A DNA stretch of 64,000 nucleotides from Amycolatopsis sp. NBC_00345 (GCF_036116635.1 NZ_CP107995.1:7130001-7194000); one strand, 5' to 3'. Positions 1 through 8,723 are shown, numbered from the stretch's first letter. Numbers and translations: made by a program. Notes: generated by a model from the sequence alone, not told the origin.

Positions 1-547
1 GCGCGGCCGGCATCCCGGCGTCGCCGAAGCCGCAGGCCTTCATCGCGGCCTCCATCTTGGCTTCGTCCCCGCCCTGGGGCGCGGCGATCGCGCCACGGCC
101 GTTCGGGGACGGGTCCGGCATGTCGACGCCGTGGTCGCGCATGCACTTCGCCTGCTTGCGCGCCTGGTCCAGCTCTTGCGGGCTGAGCGCCTTGGGCTGG
201 CCGCCGTTGGGCAGGAACTGCTTGCAGGCGTCCTGCGCCTTGCTCATCTTGTCCGCGCCGCCCGCGCTGTCGCCGGGCACCGCCAGCGTTATGCCCATGC
301 CGCCCGACCCCGGCTTCGGGTCCGGCATGTCGACCCCGTTGTCCCGCATGCACTTGGCGAACTGCAACATCTGCTTCTCCCGTTCCGGGTCCGCCTTGTC
401 GTTGCCGCCCGCCGCGTCCTTCGCCGCCGATGTGCTCGGCGGGCTGGAGATCGACGCCACCTTGTCGTCCCCGCCGCCCCCGCCGCCGCAGCCGGCCAGC
501 ACCAGCGCCGCCAGCCCGGTCACCAGTGCCACCTTGTGTTTCCGCAT
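1..547 (-). CDS. Lipoprotein with duplicated KCMRDxGVDMPDP motif (3' end outside window)
   Basis: The ATG at 545-547 follows a GA-rich ribosome site. The protein opens with a short basic and hydrophobic signal ending in the lipobox LAGC, so it should be a lipid-anchored surface protein. After a Gly/Asp linker it carries two copies of a motif reading KCMRDNGVDMPDP and KCMRDHGVDMPDP, about 60 residues apart, each with one Cys. Such lipoproteins commonly sit beside HlyD/MacB-type efflux genes in actinomycetes (family knowledge), but that neighbour would lie beyond base 1. It is divergent from a two-component system, which suggests it is a target or sensor partner. The function is unknown and the C-terminus is missing here. 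Confidence 0.8.
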   Translation of the reverse strand, partial: MRKHKVALVTGLAALVLAGCGGGGGGDDKVASISSPPSTSAAKDAAGGNDKADPEREKQMLQFAKCMRDNGVDMPDPKPGSGGMGITLAVPGDSAGGADKMSKAQDACKQFLPNGGQPKALSPQELDQARKQAKCMRDHGVDMPDPSPNGRGAIAAPQGGDEAKMEAAMKACGFGDAGMPAA

Positions 548-616
548 CTCTCCTCCTCCTGCCGGCTGGTCCCGGCTCCGGCCTGAAGTTCTACGGATCG
601 GGCGATTCCGCCGGGC

Positions 617-632
617 TAAGCGAATCCGCTTA
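617..632. promoter_or_regulatory. Inverted repeat in the divergent promoter region
   Basis: A perfect dyad TAAGCG-AATC-CGCTTA lies between the lipoprotein start (547) and the response regulator start (669). Its position suggests an operator for the adjacent OmpR-type regulator; this is inference. Confidence 0.4.
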
Positions 633-668
633 TGCGCCCCTTATCCCCCGGCCGGGCAGACTGGGCCG

Positions 669-1328
669 GTGCGCGTACTGGTGGTGGAGGACGAGCGGCT
701 GCTGGCCGACTCGATCGCCGAGGGACTTCGCCGGTTCGCGATGGCCGTCGACGTCTGTTACGACGGCGGGCAGGCGCTGGAGCGGGTCGGCGTGCACTCC
801 TACGACGTGGTCGTGCTGGACCGCGACCTGCCCGTGGTGCACGGCGACCAGGTGTGTTCCGCCGTGCTGGCGGCCGGCGGCGAAGCGCGGGTGCTGATGC
901 TGACCGCCGCCGCGGACGTCACCGACCGCGTCGCCGGGCTCGGCCTCGGCGCCGACGACTACCTGACCAAGCCGTTCGCGTTCGCCGAGCTGGTCGCCCG
1001 CATCCAGGCGCTGGGCCGCCGGGCGCGCCCCGCGCTGCCGCCGGTGCTGGAGCGCGGTGACGTCGTGCTCGACCTGCCCCGGCACCAGGCCGCCCGCGCG
1101 GGCCGGTTCCTGCCGCTGTCACCGAAGGAGTTCGCCGTGCTGGAAGTGCTGATGCGGGCCGAGGGCACGGTGGTGAGCGCCGAAGACCTGCTGGAGAAGG
1201 CGTGGGACGAGCACGCCGACCCGTTCACCAACGCCGTGCGGGTGGCGGTGATGACGCTGCGCCGCAAGCTCGGCGAGCCACCGGTGATCGAGACCGTGCC
1301 CGGCGCCGGCTACCGGTTCGGCTCGTGA
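669..1328 (+). CDS. OmpR/PhoB-family response regulator
   Basis: 219 residues from a GTG start; the frame stays open far upstream, but the receiver domain (VRVLVVEDE) begins exactly here. The receiver domain (about 1-115) has the acidic pocket E7/D8, phospho-acceptor D51 in VVLDRDLP and K101 in LTKPF. A winged-helix Trans_reg_C DNA-binding domain follows (about 125-217, ending TVPGAGYRFGS). It would be phosphorylated by the kinase encoded immediately downstream, whose start overlaps this stop codon by four bases (GTGA), implying translational coupling. The target is unknown; the divergent lipoprotein gene is an obvious candidate. Confidence 0.93.
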   Translation: MRVLVVEDERLLADSIAEGLRRFAMAVDVCYDGGQALERVGVHSYDVVVLDRDLPVVHGDQVCSAVLAAGGEARVLMLTAAADVTDRVAGLGLGADDYLTKPFAFAELVARIQALGRRARPALPPVLERGDVVLDLPRHQAARAGRFLPLSPKEFAVLEVLMRAEGTVVSAEDLLEKAWDEHADPFTNAVRVAVMTLRRKLGEPPVIETVPGAGYRFGS

Positions 1329-2521
1329 GGCGCCCCCGGCTGTCGGTCCGCAACCGGCTCACCGCGCTGTACGGCGGCCTGTTCCTGCTCGCCGGGCTCG
1401 TGCTGCTGCTGATCAACTACGCGCTGGTGAACGGTTCGCTGCCGGACGCCAGCCAGTTCGCCTCGACGGCGGTCAAGGCGACGCAGGGCGATGCCGGCAT
1501 GGCGATGCCCCTGCAGCCCACCTATCCGGTGAACGCGGAACCGGCGGAGACCGTCAACCTCGTGGCCGCCGCCAGGTCTGCGGTCACGGATTACCGCTCG
1601 GCCACGCTGTCCACGCTGCTCGTCGGGTCCGCGATCGCGCTGCTCGTCGCGGCCGCGCTGGCGGTGTTCTTCGGCTGGGTGATGGCGAGCCGCACGCTGC
1701 GGCCGCTGCACACGATCACCTCGACCGCGCGCAAGCTCGAGGTCGGCCGGCTCGACCGGCGGATCAATCTCGACGGCCCGGAGGACGAGCTGAAGGAGCT
1801 GGCCGACACGTTCGACGGCATGCTCGACCGGCTCGGCGAGTCCTTCGACAGCCAGAAACGCTTTGTCGCCAACGCCTCCCACGAGTTACGCACCCCGCTC
1901 GCCGTGCAGCGGACGCTGATCGAGGTGGCGCTGGCCGACCCGGAGGCCGGGCCCGAGCTGCGCAAGCTCGGCGAGCACCTGCTGCTGACCAACGAGCGCA
2001 GCGAGCGCATGATCGAGGGCCTGCTGGTGCTGGCGCGCAGCGACCGCGGGCTGACCTCGCGCTCACCGGTGCGGCTGGACAAGGTGGTCCGCCTCGTCCT
2101 CACCGCCACCGCCGCCCAGGCGGAGGAGGCCGGGGTCGTCATCGAGCCGAACCTGCGGGCGCGGACCGTCGCCGGCGACCCGGTGCTGCTCGAACGGCTG
2201 GTGACGAACCTCGTGGTCAACGCGATCACGTACAACACCCGCGGCGGCTGGGTGCACGTCGAGATCAGCGGCGAGCCGGCGCTGACCGTACGGAACTCGG
2301 GCCCGGTGGTGCCCGCGGACGCGGCGGCCACCGTGTTCGAGCCGTTCCGCCGGCTCGCCGGCGAGCGGACCGGCAACTCGCGCAACGCCGGGCTGGGGCT
2401 GTCGATCGTCCGGTCGGTCGCCGAGGCCCACGACGGTGAGGCGTCGGCGCGGCCGGGGCCGCGTGGCGGGCTCGTGGTCGAGATCCGCCTGCCGCCCAGC
2501 GGGTATTCCACTCATTCGTGA
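1325..2521 (+). CDS. Sensor histidine kinase (HAMP/HisKA/HATPase)
   Basis: 398 residues, starting at the GTG that overlaps the regulator stop. Transmembrane segments lie at about 14-34 and 97-122 and bracket a short extracytoplasmic loop of about 60 residues rich in Ala and Pro. HAMP follows (TLRPLHTITSTARKLE), then the H-box FVANASHELRTPL with phospho-acceptor His186, the N-box VNAITYN and the G-box GLGLSIV. This is the usual architecture of an orthodox membrane kinase. The small extracytoplasmic domain gives no clue to the stimulus. Confidence 0.93.
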   Translation: MRRPRLSVRNRLTALYGGLFLLAGLVLLLINYALVNGSLPDASQFASTAVKATQGDAGMAMPLQPTYPVNAEPAETVNLVAAARSAVTDYRSATLSTLLVGSAIALLVAAALAVFFGWVMASRTLRPLHTITSTARKLEVGRLDRRINLDGPEDELKELADTFDGMLDRLGESFDSQKRFVANASHELRTPLAVQRTLIEVALADPEAGPELRKLGEHLLLTNERSERMIEGLLVLARSDRGLTSRSPVRLDKVVRLVLTATAAQAEEAGVVIEPNLRARTVAGDPVLLERLVTNLVVNAITYNTRGGWVHVEISGEPALTVRNSGPVVPADAAATVFEPFRRLAGERTGNSRNAGLGLSIVRSVAEAHDGEASARPGPRGGLVVEIRLPPSGYSTHS

Positions 2522-2693
2522 CAGAACGTGGTCGGCGTGTCACGCGATCCGCCGGCCGGGTCAGGCTGAGAAGATGACGAAGATCAATTTGAAAAGAGAG
2601 CAAGCGGGTGAAGCATCGGCGCGCCTCGCACGTCAAGTCGACGCGCCGTTCTAACGTAAGCACCCACAAAGGTGAAGATCGGGGAGGCGAGAA

Positions 2694-3560
2694 ATGCGGG
2701 CGCTACGGGTGATCGGGCTGCACGAGGACGGTAAGTCCATCGTGCTCGAAGACCCGGCGAGCCGTACGCGCTTCCTGCTCCCGGCCGATGAGAGACTGCG
2801 CGCGGCGGCGAGGGGTGACATCGCCCGGCTGGGCCAGATCGAAATCGAGTTGGAGAGCCAGATGCGGCCACGCGAGATCCAGGCGCGAATCCGCGCGGGA
2901 GAGTCCGTCGAGCAGGTGGCGGGCGGCTCCGGCGTTTCGGCGCAGCGCGTCGAGCGCTTCGCCTACCCCGTGCTGCTCGAGCGCTCCCGCACCGCGGAGC
3001 TGGCGCAGAGCGCGCACCCCGTCCGCGAGGACGGCCCCGACGTGCAGACGCTGGGCGAGGTGATCGCGTACGCGTTCGGCGTCCGCGGCCACGACTACAC
3101 CCAGGCCAAGTGGGACTCCTGGCGCGGCGACGACGGCAAGTGGGTCGTCGTGCTGCGGTGGAAGGCCGGCCGTTCGGACAACCGCGCGCACTGGTCGTTC
3201 GCGCCCGGCGCGCACGGCGGCACCGTGCAGGCGCTGGACGAGAACGCCGAGGTCCTGCTCAACCCCAACGCCTACCGCGCCCCGCGCACGGTCCGCGCGC
3301 TGGAGCCGGCCCGCGACGCCGTGATCCAGCCGACGCTCGACTCTGCCGATGAGGTGCGCGCCATCGAGGCGCCCACCCGCCCGGAAGAGGACGAAGACGA
3401 CGACACGCGCGAGATCCCGCGCGTTCCGCCGTCCGACGACGATTCGGACGGCAGCGGCGCGGAATCCGACGAGAACCCGCGCACGAAGGCCAAGAAGAAC
3501 CATCCGATCGTGCCTTCGTGGGAGGACGTCCTGCTGGGCGTCCGCTCCCAGCGGGGCTGA
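2694..3560 (+). CDS. sepH: Septation protein SepH (DUF3071)
   Basis: 288 residues behind a good GGGGAGG ribosome site. The N-terminal DUF3071 part (about 1-170) contains a helix-turn-helix-like stretch (GESVEQVAGGSGVSAQRVERFAYPV). A long acidic disordered linker follows (about 220-265, runs of Glu/Asp), then the conserved C-terminal tail PSWEDVLLGVRSQR. SepH proteins bind FtsZ and promote Z-ring assembly in Streptomyces and mycobacteria (family knowledge). It sits beside DUF2537 and a TrmH-like gene, the same neighbourhood I recall for Rv0881-Rv0883c. Confidence 0.9.
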   Translation: MRALRVIGLHEDGKSIVLEDPASRTRFLLPADERLRAAARGDIARLGQIEIELESQMRPREIQARIRAGESVEQVAGGSGVSAQRVERFAYPVLLERSRTAELAQSAHPVREDGPDVQTLGEVIAYAFGVRGHDYTQAKWDSWRGDDGKWVVVLRWKAGRSDNRAHWSFAPGAHGGTVQALDENAEVLLNPNAYRAPRTVRALEPARDAVIQPTLDSADEVRAIEAPTRPEEDEDDDTREIPRVPPSDDDSDGSGAESDENPRTKAKKNHPIVPSWEDVLLGVRSQRG

Positions 3561-3570
3561 ACCCCCGCCG

Positions 3571-3927
3571 CTAACCCTCGACAAGCGCGGCCAGCGACTT
3601 CGGCGCGGCCAGCCGGTAGGCGTCGCGGACGATGTGGTCCACCTCGGCCCAGTCGACGTCCACGTCCAGCCGCACCCCGAGCCAGCCGTGGTGCCCCACG
3701 TACGGCGGCCGGAAGAACCGGCCCGGCTCGGTGCGCACGAGTTCCTCCTGCGCACCGGGCGGCGCCGGGCACCAGAACGCGAGCCGCCCGTCGTTGTGGT
3801 GGTGGTCGGCGAACCGGACGAACGACTTCTTCTCGCGGACGAACCACGCCGGCTCGCCGTGGCTGATCCGCTCGGAGGACTCGGGCAGCGCGAGGCAGAG
3901 TCGCCGGAGTTCGTCCACGGGGGCCAT
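3571..3927 (-). CDS. MmcQ/YjbR-family small protein
   Basis: 118 residues matching the CyaY-like YjbR/MmcQ fold. It begins with VDELRRLCLALPESSERISHGEPAWFV and has the family's closing part, with the conserved GWLGVRLD strand and a helix containing VRDAYRLAAPKSL. Proteins of this family are small, cytoplasmic and suspected to bind DNA; no function is established. It is convergent with sepH, with only 10 bases between the stop codons. Confidence 0.82.
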   Translation of the reverse strand: MAPVDELRRLCLALPESSERISHGEPAWFVREKKSFVRFADHHHNDGRLAFWCPAPPGAQEELVRTEPGRFFRPPYVGHHGWLGVRLDVDVDWAEVDHIVRDAYRLAAPKSLAALVEG

Positions 3928-3982
3928 CGCGCCAGTATCGGCCGGGCCGCGGCCGATGGCCAGCGCTCAGAAGACTCAGCGT

Positions 3983-4582
3983 TCAGAAGACGATGACCAG
4001 CACGCCGACCCACGCCGCCACGAGGCCGACCCCCGCACCGAGCACCGCCCAGCGCAGGATCGGCAGGTTACGGCCCAGCCAGAGCGACGGCGCGATCCCG
4101 CCGGTCACCACGAGGGCCGCCAGCACGGCGAGCCACCCGCTGGTCTCGCGGGCCAGCGTGCCCGCCAGCGCGAGCATCGCGACCACCACCAGCACCGCGG
4201 CGAACGCGGACACGGTCAGCCCGGTGAACCACGGCGTCGGCTCGCGGCGGTGACGGGCGCGCCGCGGCTCACGCTCGCCGGGCGCCCGCGGAGGGGGGTC
4301 CACCACCGTCTCGACGCCCGACACCGGATCGACGAACCGCACCGGGGTCCCCATCACGGCAGCCAGCCGTCCGGCGAGCTGGCGGCCGCGCTGCGAAACC
4401 ACCGAGCCCGCGACCTCCGCGTCCGGCCCGGTGCGCGACACCGCCGAAGCGACGCGCGCCCATTCGTGCAGCGCCTGCGCCAGGTCGGCGCCGATCGCGA
4501 GCCGGCGCGGGTCGACCTCACGCGCGTGCTCGCCGCCCGGACCGGCGAGCACCGCGCGCTCGCCGCGGATCCGCAGCTCCAT
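3983..4582 (-). CDS. DUF2537 membrane protein
   Basis: 199 residues. The N-terminal half (about 1-90) is soluble and contains VVSQRGRQLAGRLAAVMGTPVRFVDP. A basic linker (PRRARHRREP) precedes about four hydrophobic segments (about 118-199) ending in VAAWVGVLVIVF. The gene lies downstream of the TrmH-like gene on the same strand, separated by tandem palindromes. I recall the same pairing in mycobacteria (Rv0881-Rv0882). The function is unknown; a membrane scaffold or sensor of cell-envelope state is possible but speculative. Confidence 0.78.
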   Translation of the reverse strand: MELRIRGERAVLAGPGGEHAREVDPRRLAIGADLAQALHEWARVASAVSRTGPDAEVAGSVVSQRGRQLAGRLAAVMGTPVRFVDPVSGVETVVDPPPRAPGEREPRRARHRREPTPWFTGLTVSAFAAVLVVVAMLALAGTLARETSGWLAVLAALVVTGGIAPSLWLGRNLPILRWAVLGAGVGLVAAWVGVLVIVF

Positions 4583-4662
4583 AGTGTCCTTCCGCGCCGG
4601 CAGTCCTCAGCGTGTGTCACCTTAGTAGCGTCGGCGCCTACCGGAGACATCCGTCAAGGACT

Positions 4663-4728
4663 CCTTACCCGCGTGGCACGCGGGTAAGGCCTCCTTACCG
4701 GCGTGGCACGCGGTCAAGGAGGCCTTAC
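4663..4728. repeat. Overlapping palindromes, CCTTACC-type intergenic repeat
   Basis: One 12-bp stem (4663-4674 with 4678-4689, loop GGC) shares the block GGGTAAGG with a second 13-bp stem (4684-4696 with 4716-4728), so the two hairpins exclude each other. The right arm contains the stop codon of the TrmH-like gene, which places a terminator at its end. The unit CCTTACC-GCGT recurs at 37874-37893 and 61898-61946. Confidence 0.75.
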
Positions 4729-5546
4729 CGGTTGTGGATGGCGGCCACCTCGTGGAACGCGACCGCGGCCGCGGTGGCGACGTTCAGCGAGTCGACGCCC
4801 GGCACCATCTCGATCCGCACGGCCAGATCGGCGGCCGCGATGGCCTCCGCCGACAGGCCCGGCCCTTCGGCGCCGAGCAGCAACGCGATGCGGCCCGGCG
4901 CCCGAGCGCGCAAACCTCGCAATGGCACCGAATCAGCCCGCGGGGTGAGCGCCGCGACGCGGAAATCGTTTTCCCGCAGCCGATCCAGCCCGCCGGGCCA
5001 GCTGTCGAACGTCGCGAACGGGACGCGCAGCACGTGCCCCATCGAAACGCGGACGCTTCGCCGGTACAGCGGGTCCGAGCAGCCGGGCGCCAGCAGCACC
5101 CCGTCGACACCGAGCGCGGCGGCATTGCGGAACAGCGCGCCGAGGTTCTCGTGGTCGCCGACGCCCTCCAGCACGGCGAGCACGCCGGCGCCCGCGATCA
5201 CCTCGTCCACCGTCGGCGGCACCGGCCGATCGGCGACGGCCAGCACCCCGCGGTTGAGGTGGAAGCCGACGACTTCGGCCATCGTCTCCGCGGACGTCAC
5301 ATACGCCGGCGCGTCGACCCCTTCGAGCTCGTCTGCCAATTCGTGGAATCGCCGTTCCACGCCGAGCAATGCGCGCACGGGATAACGCGACGCGAGCATC
5401 CGCCCGACCACCACGGTCCCTTCGGCGATCACCAGGCCCCGGCCACCGGGACGGTCCGGGCGCCGGTCCGCTGTGGACAGGTCGCGGAAATCGTCGAGTC
5501 CCGGATTCGCCCGGTCGTCGGTGAAGATCAGTTCAGCCACTCGCAC
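4725..5546 (-). CDS. SpoU/TrmH-family RNA 2'-O-methyltransferase
   Basis: 273 residues. The N-terminal substrate-binding region (about 1-110) is followed by the SPOUT catalytic domain. All three motifs are present: motif 1 ENLGALFRNAAALG, motif 2 LLLGAEGPGLS, and motif 3 around EMVPGVDSLNVATAAAVAFHE, which forms the knotted SAM site. The product would methylate a ribose in rRNA or tRNA; the exact nucleotide cannot be read from sequence. The nearest mycobacterial equivalent I recall is Rv0881, in the same gene order next to DUF2537 and SepH. Confidence 0.9.
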   Translation of the reverse strand: MRVAELIFTDDRANPGLDDFRDLSTADRRPDRPGGRGLVIAEGTVVVGRMLASRYPVRALLGVERRFHELADELEGVDAPAYVTSAETMAEVVGFHLNRGVLAVADRPVPPTVDEVIAGAGVLAVLEGVGDHENLGALFRNAAALGVDGVLLAPGCSDPLYRRSVRVSMGHVLRVPFATFDSWPGGLDRLRENDFRVAALTPRADSVPLRGLRARAPGRIALLLGAEGPGLSAEAIAAADLAVRIEMVPGVDSLNVATAAAVAFHEVAAIHNR

Positions 5547-5753
5547 AGTCTGACATCCGCGCCCAACCCGCCCCGCTGGTCCGAACGACCGGCATTCCCT
5601 GGTACGAACGGGCGCTTTTTGCTGTGAGTTAACCCCCCATGACAGAGAGCACCAGTTTGGCCGCTAGCCCGTCATGGCGCTCTGTGCAACGGTGGGCGCC
5701 CTGGCAGTCCCCGCCCGGACACCTGCGGATCGCAGCCAAGGAGCACGGCACAC

Positions 5754-7253
5754 ATGGGTACGGATCTCTCGGCCGAACCGTCCGAGCAACTCGACCGCGG
5801 ACGGTATCGCCGTAAGGTCCAGCGTTGTCTCGACACGTTGGCCCGCATGCTCACGGATGGAAGTTTTTCCTTCCCCCGCAAGAACATCGGGCTCGAAGTG
5901 GAGCTGAACCTGGTCGACGGCCGGCTGCGCCCGTCGATGACGAACACCGCCGTGCTGGAGGCGCTCGACGACCCGTCGTTCACCACCGAGCTGGGCCAGC
6001 ACAACCTCGAGCTGAACGTGCCGCCGCGCCCGCTGGCCGGGGATTCGGCTCTGCAACTGGAAGATGACCTTCACGCATACCTGGGCAAAGCGGCGGCGAA
6101 GGCCACGGACACCGGCTCGACGCTGGCCATGATCGGGATCCTGCCCACCCTGCGCCAAGAGCACTTCGATCAAAAATGGCTCACCAACAAAACGCGTTAC
6201 TCGTCACTCAACGACCAGATCTTCGCCGCGCGCGGCGAGCGGATCGCGCTTTCCATGGAGGGCGCGGCACTTCCGGGCGCGCAGCCGGAAAGGCTGCGAA
6301 GCTACGCGGAATCCATTCTTCCGGAAGCCGCGTGCACCTCGGTCCAGCTGCACCTCCAGGTGGCCCCGGAGGAATTCGCGGCGCACTGGAACGCCGCCCA
6401 GTGCCTGGCCGGCGTGCAGATCGCGCTCGCCGCGAATTCGCCGTTCCTGCTCGGCAAGGCGCTCTGGCACGAGACGCGCATCCCGCTGTTCCAGCAGGCC
6501 ACCGACACCCGGCCGGAGGAGCTGAAGAACCAGGGCGTGCGCCCGCGCGTGTGGTTCGGCGAGCGGTGGATCACGTCGATCTTCGATCTGTTCGAGGAAA
6601 ACGTCCGCTACTTCCCCGGGCTGCTGCCGGAGACCGACGTCGAGGACCCGATCGAAGCGCTGGAGGCGGGCCAGGCGCCGAAGCTCACCGAGCTGCGGAT
6701 GCACAACGGCACCATCTGGCGCTGGAACCGTCCGGTGTACGACGTCGTCGACGGCCTGCCCCACCTCAGGGTCGAAAACCGAGTGCTGCCCGCCGGGCCG
6801 ACCGTCGTTGACATCGTTGCCAATGCGGCGTTCTTCTACGGCGCGCAGCGGGCGCTCGCCGAGCAGGAGCGGCCGGTGTGGACGCAGATGTCGTTCCAGG
6901 CCGCGGAAGAAAACCTGTACGCGGGCGCGCGCAAGAGCTTCGACGCGCAGCTGTACTGGCCGGGCATCGGCTGGATCCCGCCGGACGAGCTGGCGTTGCG
7001 CGTGCTGCTGCCGCTGGCGCACGAGGGCCTGCGCCGCTCCGACGTCTCCGACGAAGCGCGGGTGAAGTACCTCGGCATCATCGAACGCCGGTGCCTGGCG
7101 CGGCGCAGCGGCTCGACCTGGCAGCGTGATTACGTGCAGCGCGCGCAGGACCGCGGCGACGACCGTGAGACGGCGCTGAACCGGATGCTGGGCCGCTACC
7201 TGGAGCTGTCCGCGACCGGCGAGCCCGTGCACACCTGGCCGCTCACCGACTGA
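5754..7253 (+). CDS. Glutamate-cysteine ligase family 2 (GCS2) protein
   Basis: 499 residues. The signature of the GCS2 ATP-grasp-like ligases is clear: NIGLEVELNLVDG near residue 43, TELGQHNLELN near 80 and the late segment ELRMHNGTIWRWNRPVYD. Families of this size attach glutamate to an amine or cysteine with ATP. In actinomycetes GCS2 members serve mycothiol-independent routes such as ergothioneine (EgtA) or remain uncharacterised, and no egt genes are nearby. The substrate is therefore open. The gene stands alone ahead of a TetR gene. Confidence 0.83.
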   Translation: MGTDLSAEPSEQLDRGRYRRKVQRCLDTLARMLTDGSFSFPRKNIGLEVELNLVDGRLRPSMTNTAVLEALDDPSFTTELGQHNLELNVPPRPLAGDSALQLEDDLHAYLGKAAAKATDTGSTLAMIGILPTLRQEHFDQKWLTNKTRYSSLNDQIFAARGERIALSMEGAALPGAQPERLRSYAESILPEAACTSVQLHLQVAPEEFAAHWNAAQCLAGVQIALAANSPFLLGKALWHETRIPLFQQATDTRPEELKNQGVRPRVWFGERWITSIFDLFEENVRYFPGLLPETDVEDPIEALEAGQAPKLTELRMHNGTIWRWNRPVYDVVDGLPHLRVENRVLPAGPTVVDIVANAAFFYGAQRALAEQERPVWTQMSFQAAEENLYAGARKSFDAQLYWPGIGWIPPDELALRVLLPLAHEGLRRSDVSDEARVKYLGIIERRCLARRSGSTWQRDYVQRAQDRGDDRETALNRMLGRYLELSATGEPVHTWPLTD

Positions 7254-7305
7254 GCGGGGCTGTCCCTTTCCCTTACAGTGGTGACACTGACCGGGGGTGA
7301 GACGG

Positions 7306-7923
7306 ATGCCGAAGGTGCTCGGCGGCTCGATCGAGGCGCACCGGCGCGAGGTCCGCGCCCGGGTGTTCGACGTGCTGCGCGCGCAGCTCTACGAGCGCGG
7401 CTTCGACGCGATCACCCTGTCCGGCATCGCGGCGGAGGCCGGGCTCGGCCGCACCGCGCTGTACAACCACTTCCCGGACAAGGAAAGCCTGCTCGTCGCC
7501 TTCGTGGAGGACGAGGCCGCGCGGTACGTCACGCGGCTGCGCGAAGCCGTCGAGGCGCAGACCGACCCGGTCCTCCAGCTCGCCACGTTCGTCCGGCTGC
7601 AGCTGCGGGTGCTCGCCGAATACCACCTGCCGCCCGGCGGCGCGCTGGAGTCGGCGCTCGCGCCCTCGGCGTACCGGCGGATCAGCGCGCACGCCGACCC
7701 GATCACCGGGCAGCTGCGCACCGTGCTGCTCGCGGGCGTCGACGCCGGGTGCTGGCCGGCCCAGGATGTGGACGTGGTCGTCCCGATGGTGACCGCCGCA
7801 CTGGGCAGCCGCCAGGTGATCGACGTGCCCGCCGGCCAGCTGGACGGCGCGATCGAGGCCGCCGTCGGCTTCGTCCTGCGGGCGCTGGGGACGAGCGAAG
7901 TTCCGGATTCGCGGCCAATTTAG
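7306..7923 (+). CDS. TetR-family regulator
   Basis: 205 residues from the ATG at 7306, which has the GGGGGTGAG ribosome site directly upstream. The N-terminal helix-turn-helix (about 25-70) reads DAITLSGIAAEAGLGRTALYNHFPDKESLLVAFV. The C-terminal ligand-binding half contains VTAALGSRQVID. The stop codon at 7921-7923 overlaps a putative iron box, and a 17-bp palindrome lies 35 bases downstream, just before the heme oxygenase gene. It probably regulates itself or that gene; the ligand is unknown. Confidence 0.88.
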   Translation: MPKVLGGSIEAHRREVRARVFDVLRAQLYERGFDAITLSGIAAEAGLGRTALYNHFPDKESLLVAFVEDEAARYVTRLREAVEAQTDPVLQLATFVRLQLRVLAEYHLPPGGALESALAPSAYRRISAHADPITGQLRTVLLAGVDAGCWPAQDVDVVVPMVTAALGSRQVIDVPAGQLDGAIEAAVGFVLRALGTSEVPDSRPI

Positions 7924-7938
7924 GGTAGCCTAAGCCGT
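7920..7938. promoter_or_regulatory. Candidate IdeR/DmdR iron box
   Basis: TTAGGGTAGCCTAAGCCGT matches 14 of 19 positions of the actinobacterial iron-box consensus (TWAGGTTAGSCTAACCTWA); the left half is nearly perfect and the right half degenerate. It precedes a heme oxygenase, a classic iron-starvation gene. Confidence 0.6.
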
Positions 7939-7957
7939 CTTCGTGCCCTAGGCTCTT

Positions 7958-7974
7958 TCTGACAGGCTGTCAGA
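7958..7974. promoter_or_regulatory. 17-bp palindrome, likely TetR-type operator
   Basis: TCTGACAG-G-CTGTCAGA is a perfect dyad with 8-base arms, 22 bases before the heme oxygenase start. It could be the site of the TetR regulator encoded just upstream, acting as a roadblock over the transcription start. Confidence 0.5.
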
Positions 7975-7995
7975 TCGATCACTGGAGGCGTCTTC

Positions 7996-8664
7996 ATGTC
8001 AGTGACCACGGACCTCGACACCCGGCCGTTCTCCGCGGCGCTGCGGGCCTCGACCAGGGTGCTGCACGATCGGGCCAACCACTCCGAGTACATGAACGCG
8101 CTGCTGGGCGGCGAGCTGTCGCTGGCCGGATACACCCAGCTGGCGGTCCAGTACTACTTCATCTACCAGGCGATCGAGCGGGCCAGCGACAAGATGGCCG
8201 GCGACGCCGTCGGCGGCGAGTTCGTGTTCGACGAGCTGCGCCGGGTGCCCTCGCTGGAGCTCGACCTCGCCCACCTCGTCGGCCCGGGCTGGCGGACCGA
8301 GATCCGCCCGCTCGCGAGCACGGAGGCGTACGCGGCGCGCATCGGCGAAGCGGCTTCGTGGGCAGGCGGCTACGTCGCGCACCACTACACGCGCTACCTC
8401 GGCGACATCGCCGGCGGCCAGATCATCCGGCGGCTGCTGGAGAAGAAGTTCGGCCTCGACGAAGCGGGCACGACCTTCTACCACTTCGACGCGATCGGCA
8501 GCGCGCCCGCGTTCCGCGACCGCTACCGCGCGAAGCTCGACACCGCGCCGTGGGGCGAAGACGAGCGCGCGCGGGTGATCAACGAGACAGCAACGGCGTT
8601 CGAGTGCAACGTCGCCGTCTTCGAGGAGCTGGCCCGGGACCTCGACCGTTACCGGGTCGCCTGA
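7996..8664 (+). CDS. Biliverdin-producing heme oxygenase
   Basis: 222 residues with an ATG following TGGAGG. The proximal heme-ligand region RVLHDRANHSEYM (His25) and the family signature YTRYLGDIAGGQ with its flexible distal-helix Gly residues are both present. The enzyme opens heme to biliverdin, CO and Fe(II), releasing iron in the cytoplasm; an HmuO-like role in heme-iron use fits. Regulation by iron is supported by the iron-box match upstream, and a TetR-like palindrome adds a second input. A superoxide dismutase follows 210 bases downstream. Confidence 0.93.
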   Translation: MSVTTDLDTRPFSAALRASTRVLHDRANHSEYMNALLGGELSLAGYTQLAVQYYFIYQAIERASDKMAGDAVGGEFVFDELRRVPSLELDLAHLVGPGWRTEIRPLASTEAYAARIGEAASWAGGYVAHHYTRYLGDIAGGQIIRRLLEKKFGLDEAGTTFYHFDAIGSAPAFRDRYRAKLDTAPWGEDERARVINETATAFECNVAVFEELARDLDRYRVA

Positions 8665-8695
8665 CGCGCCTGCCGATGAGCCCGGTCACAGCCGG

Positions 8696-8723
8696 TTGAC
8701 CTCTAGTTTGGTCGAGGTACAAG
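8696..8723 (+). promoter_or_regulatory. Possible sigma-70-type promoter for superoxide dismutase
   Basis: TTGACC and TACAAG are separated by 16 bases, about 150 bases before the dismutase start. The match is moderate only. Confidence 0.3.

Noticed and set aside
2574..2654. 26-codon frame MTKINLKREQAGEASARL... between the kinase and sepH
   Set aside because: No proper ribosome site and no recognisable conservation; more likely part of the sepH leader.
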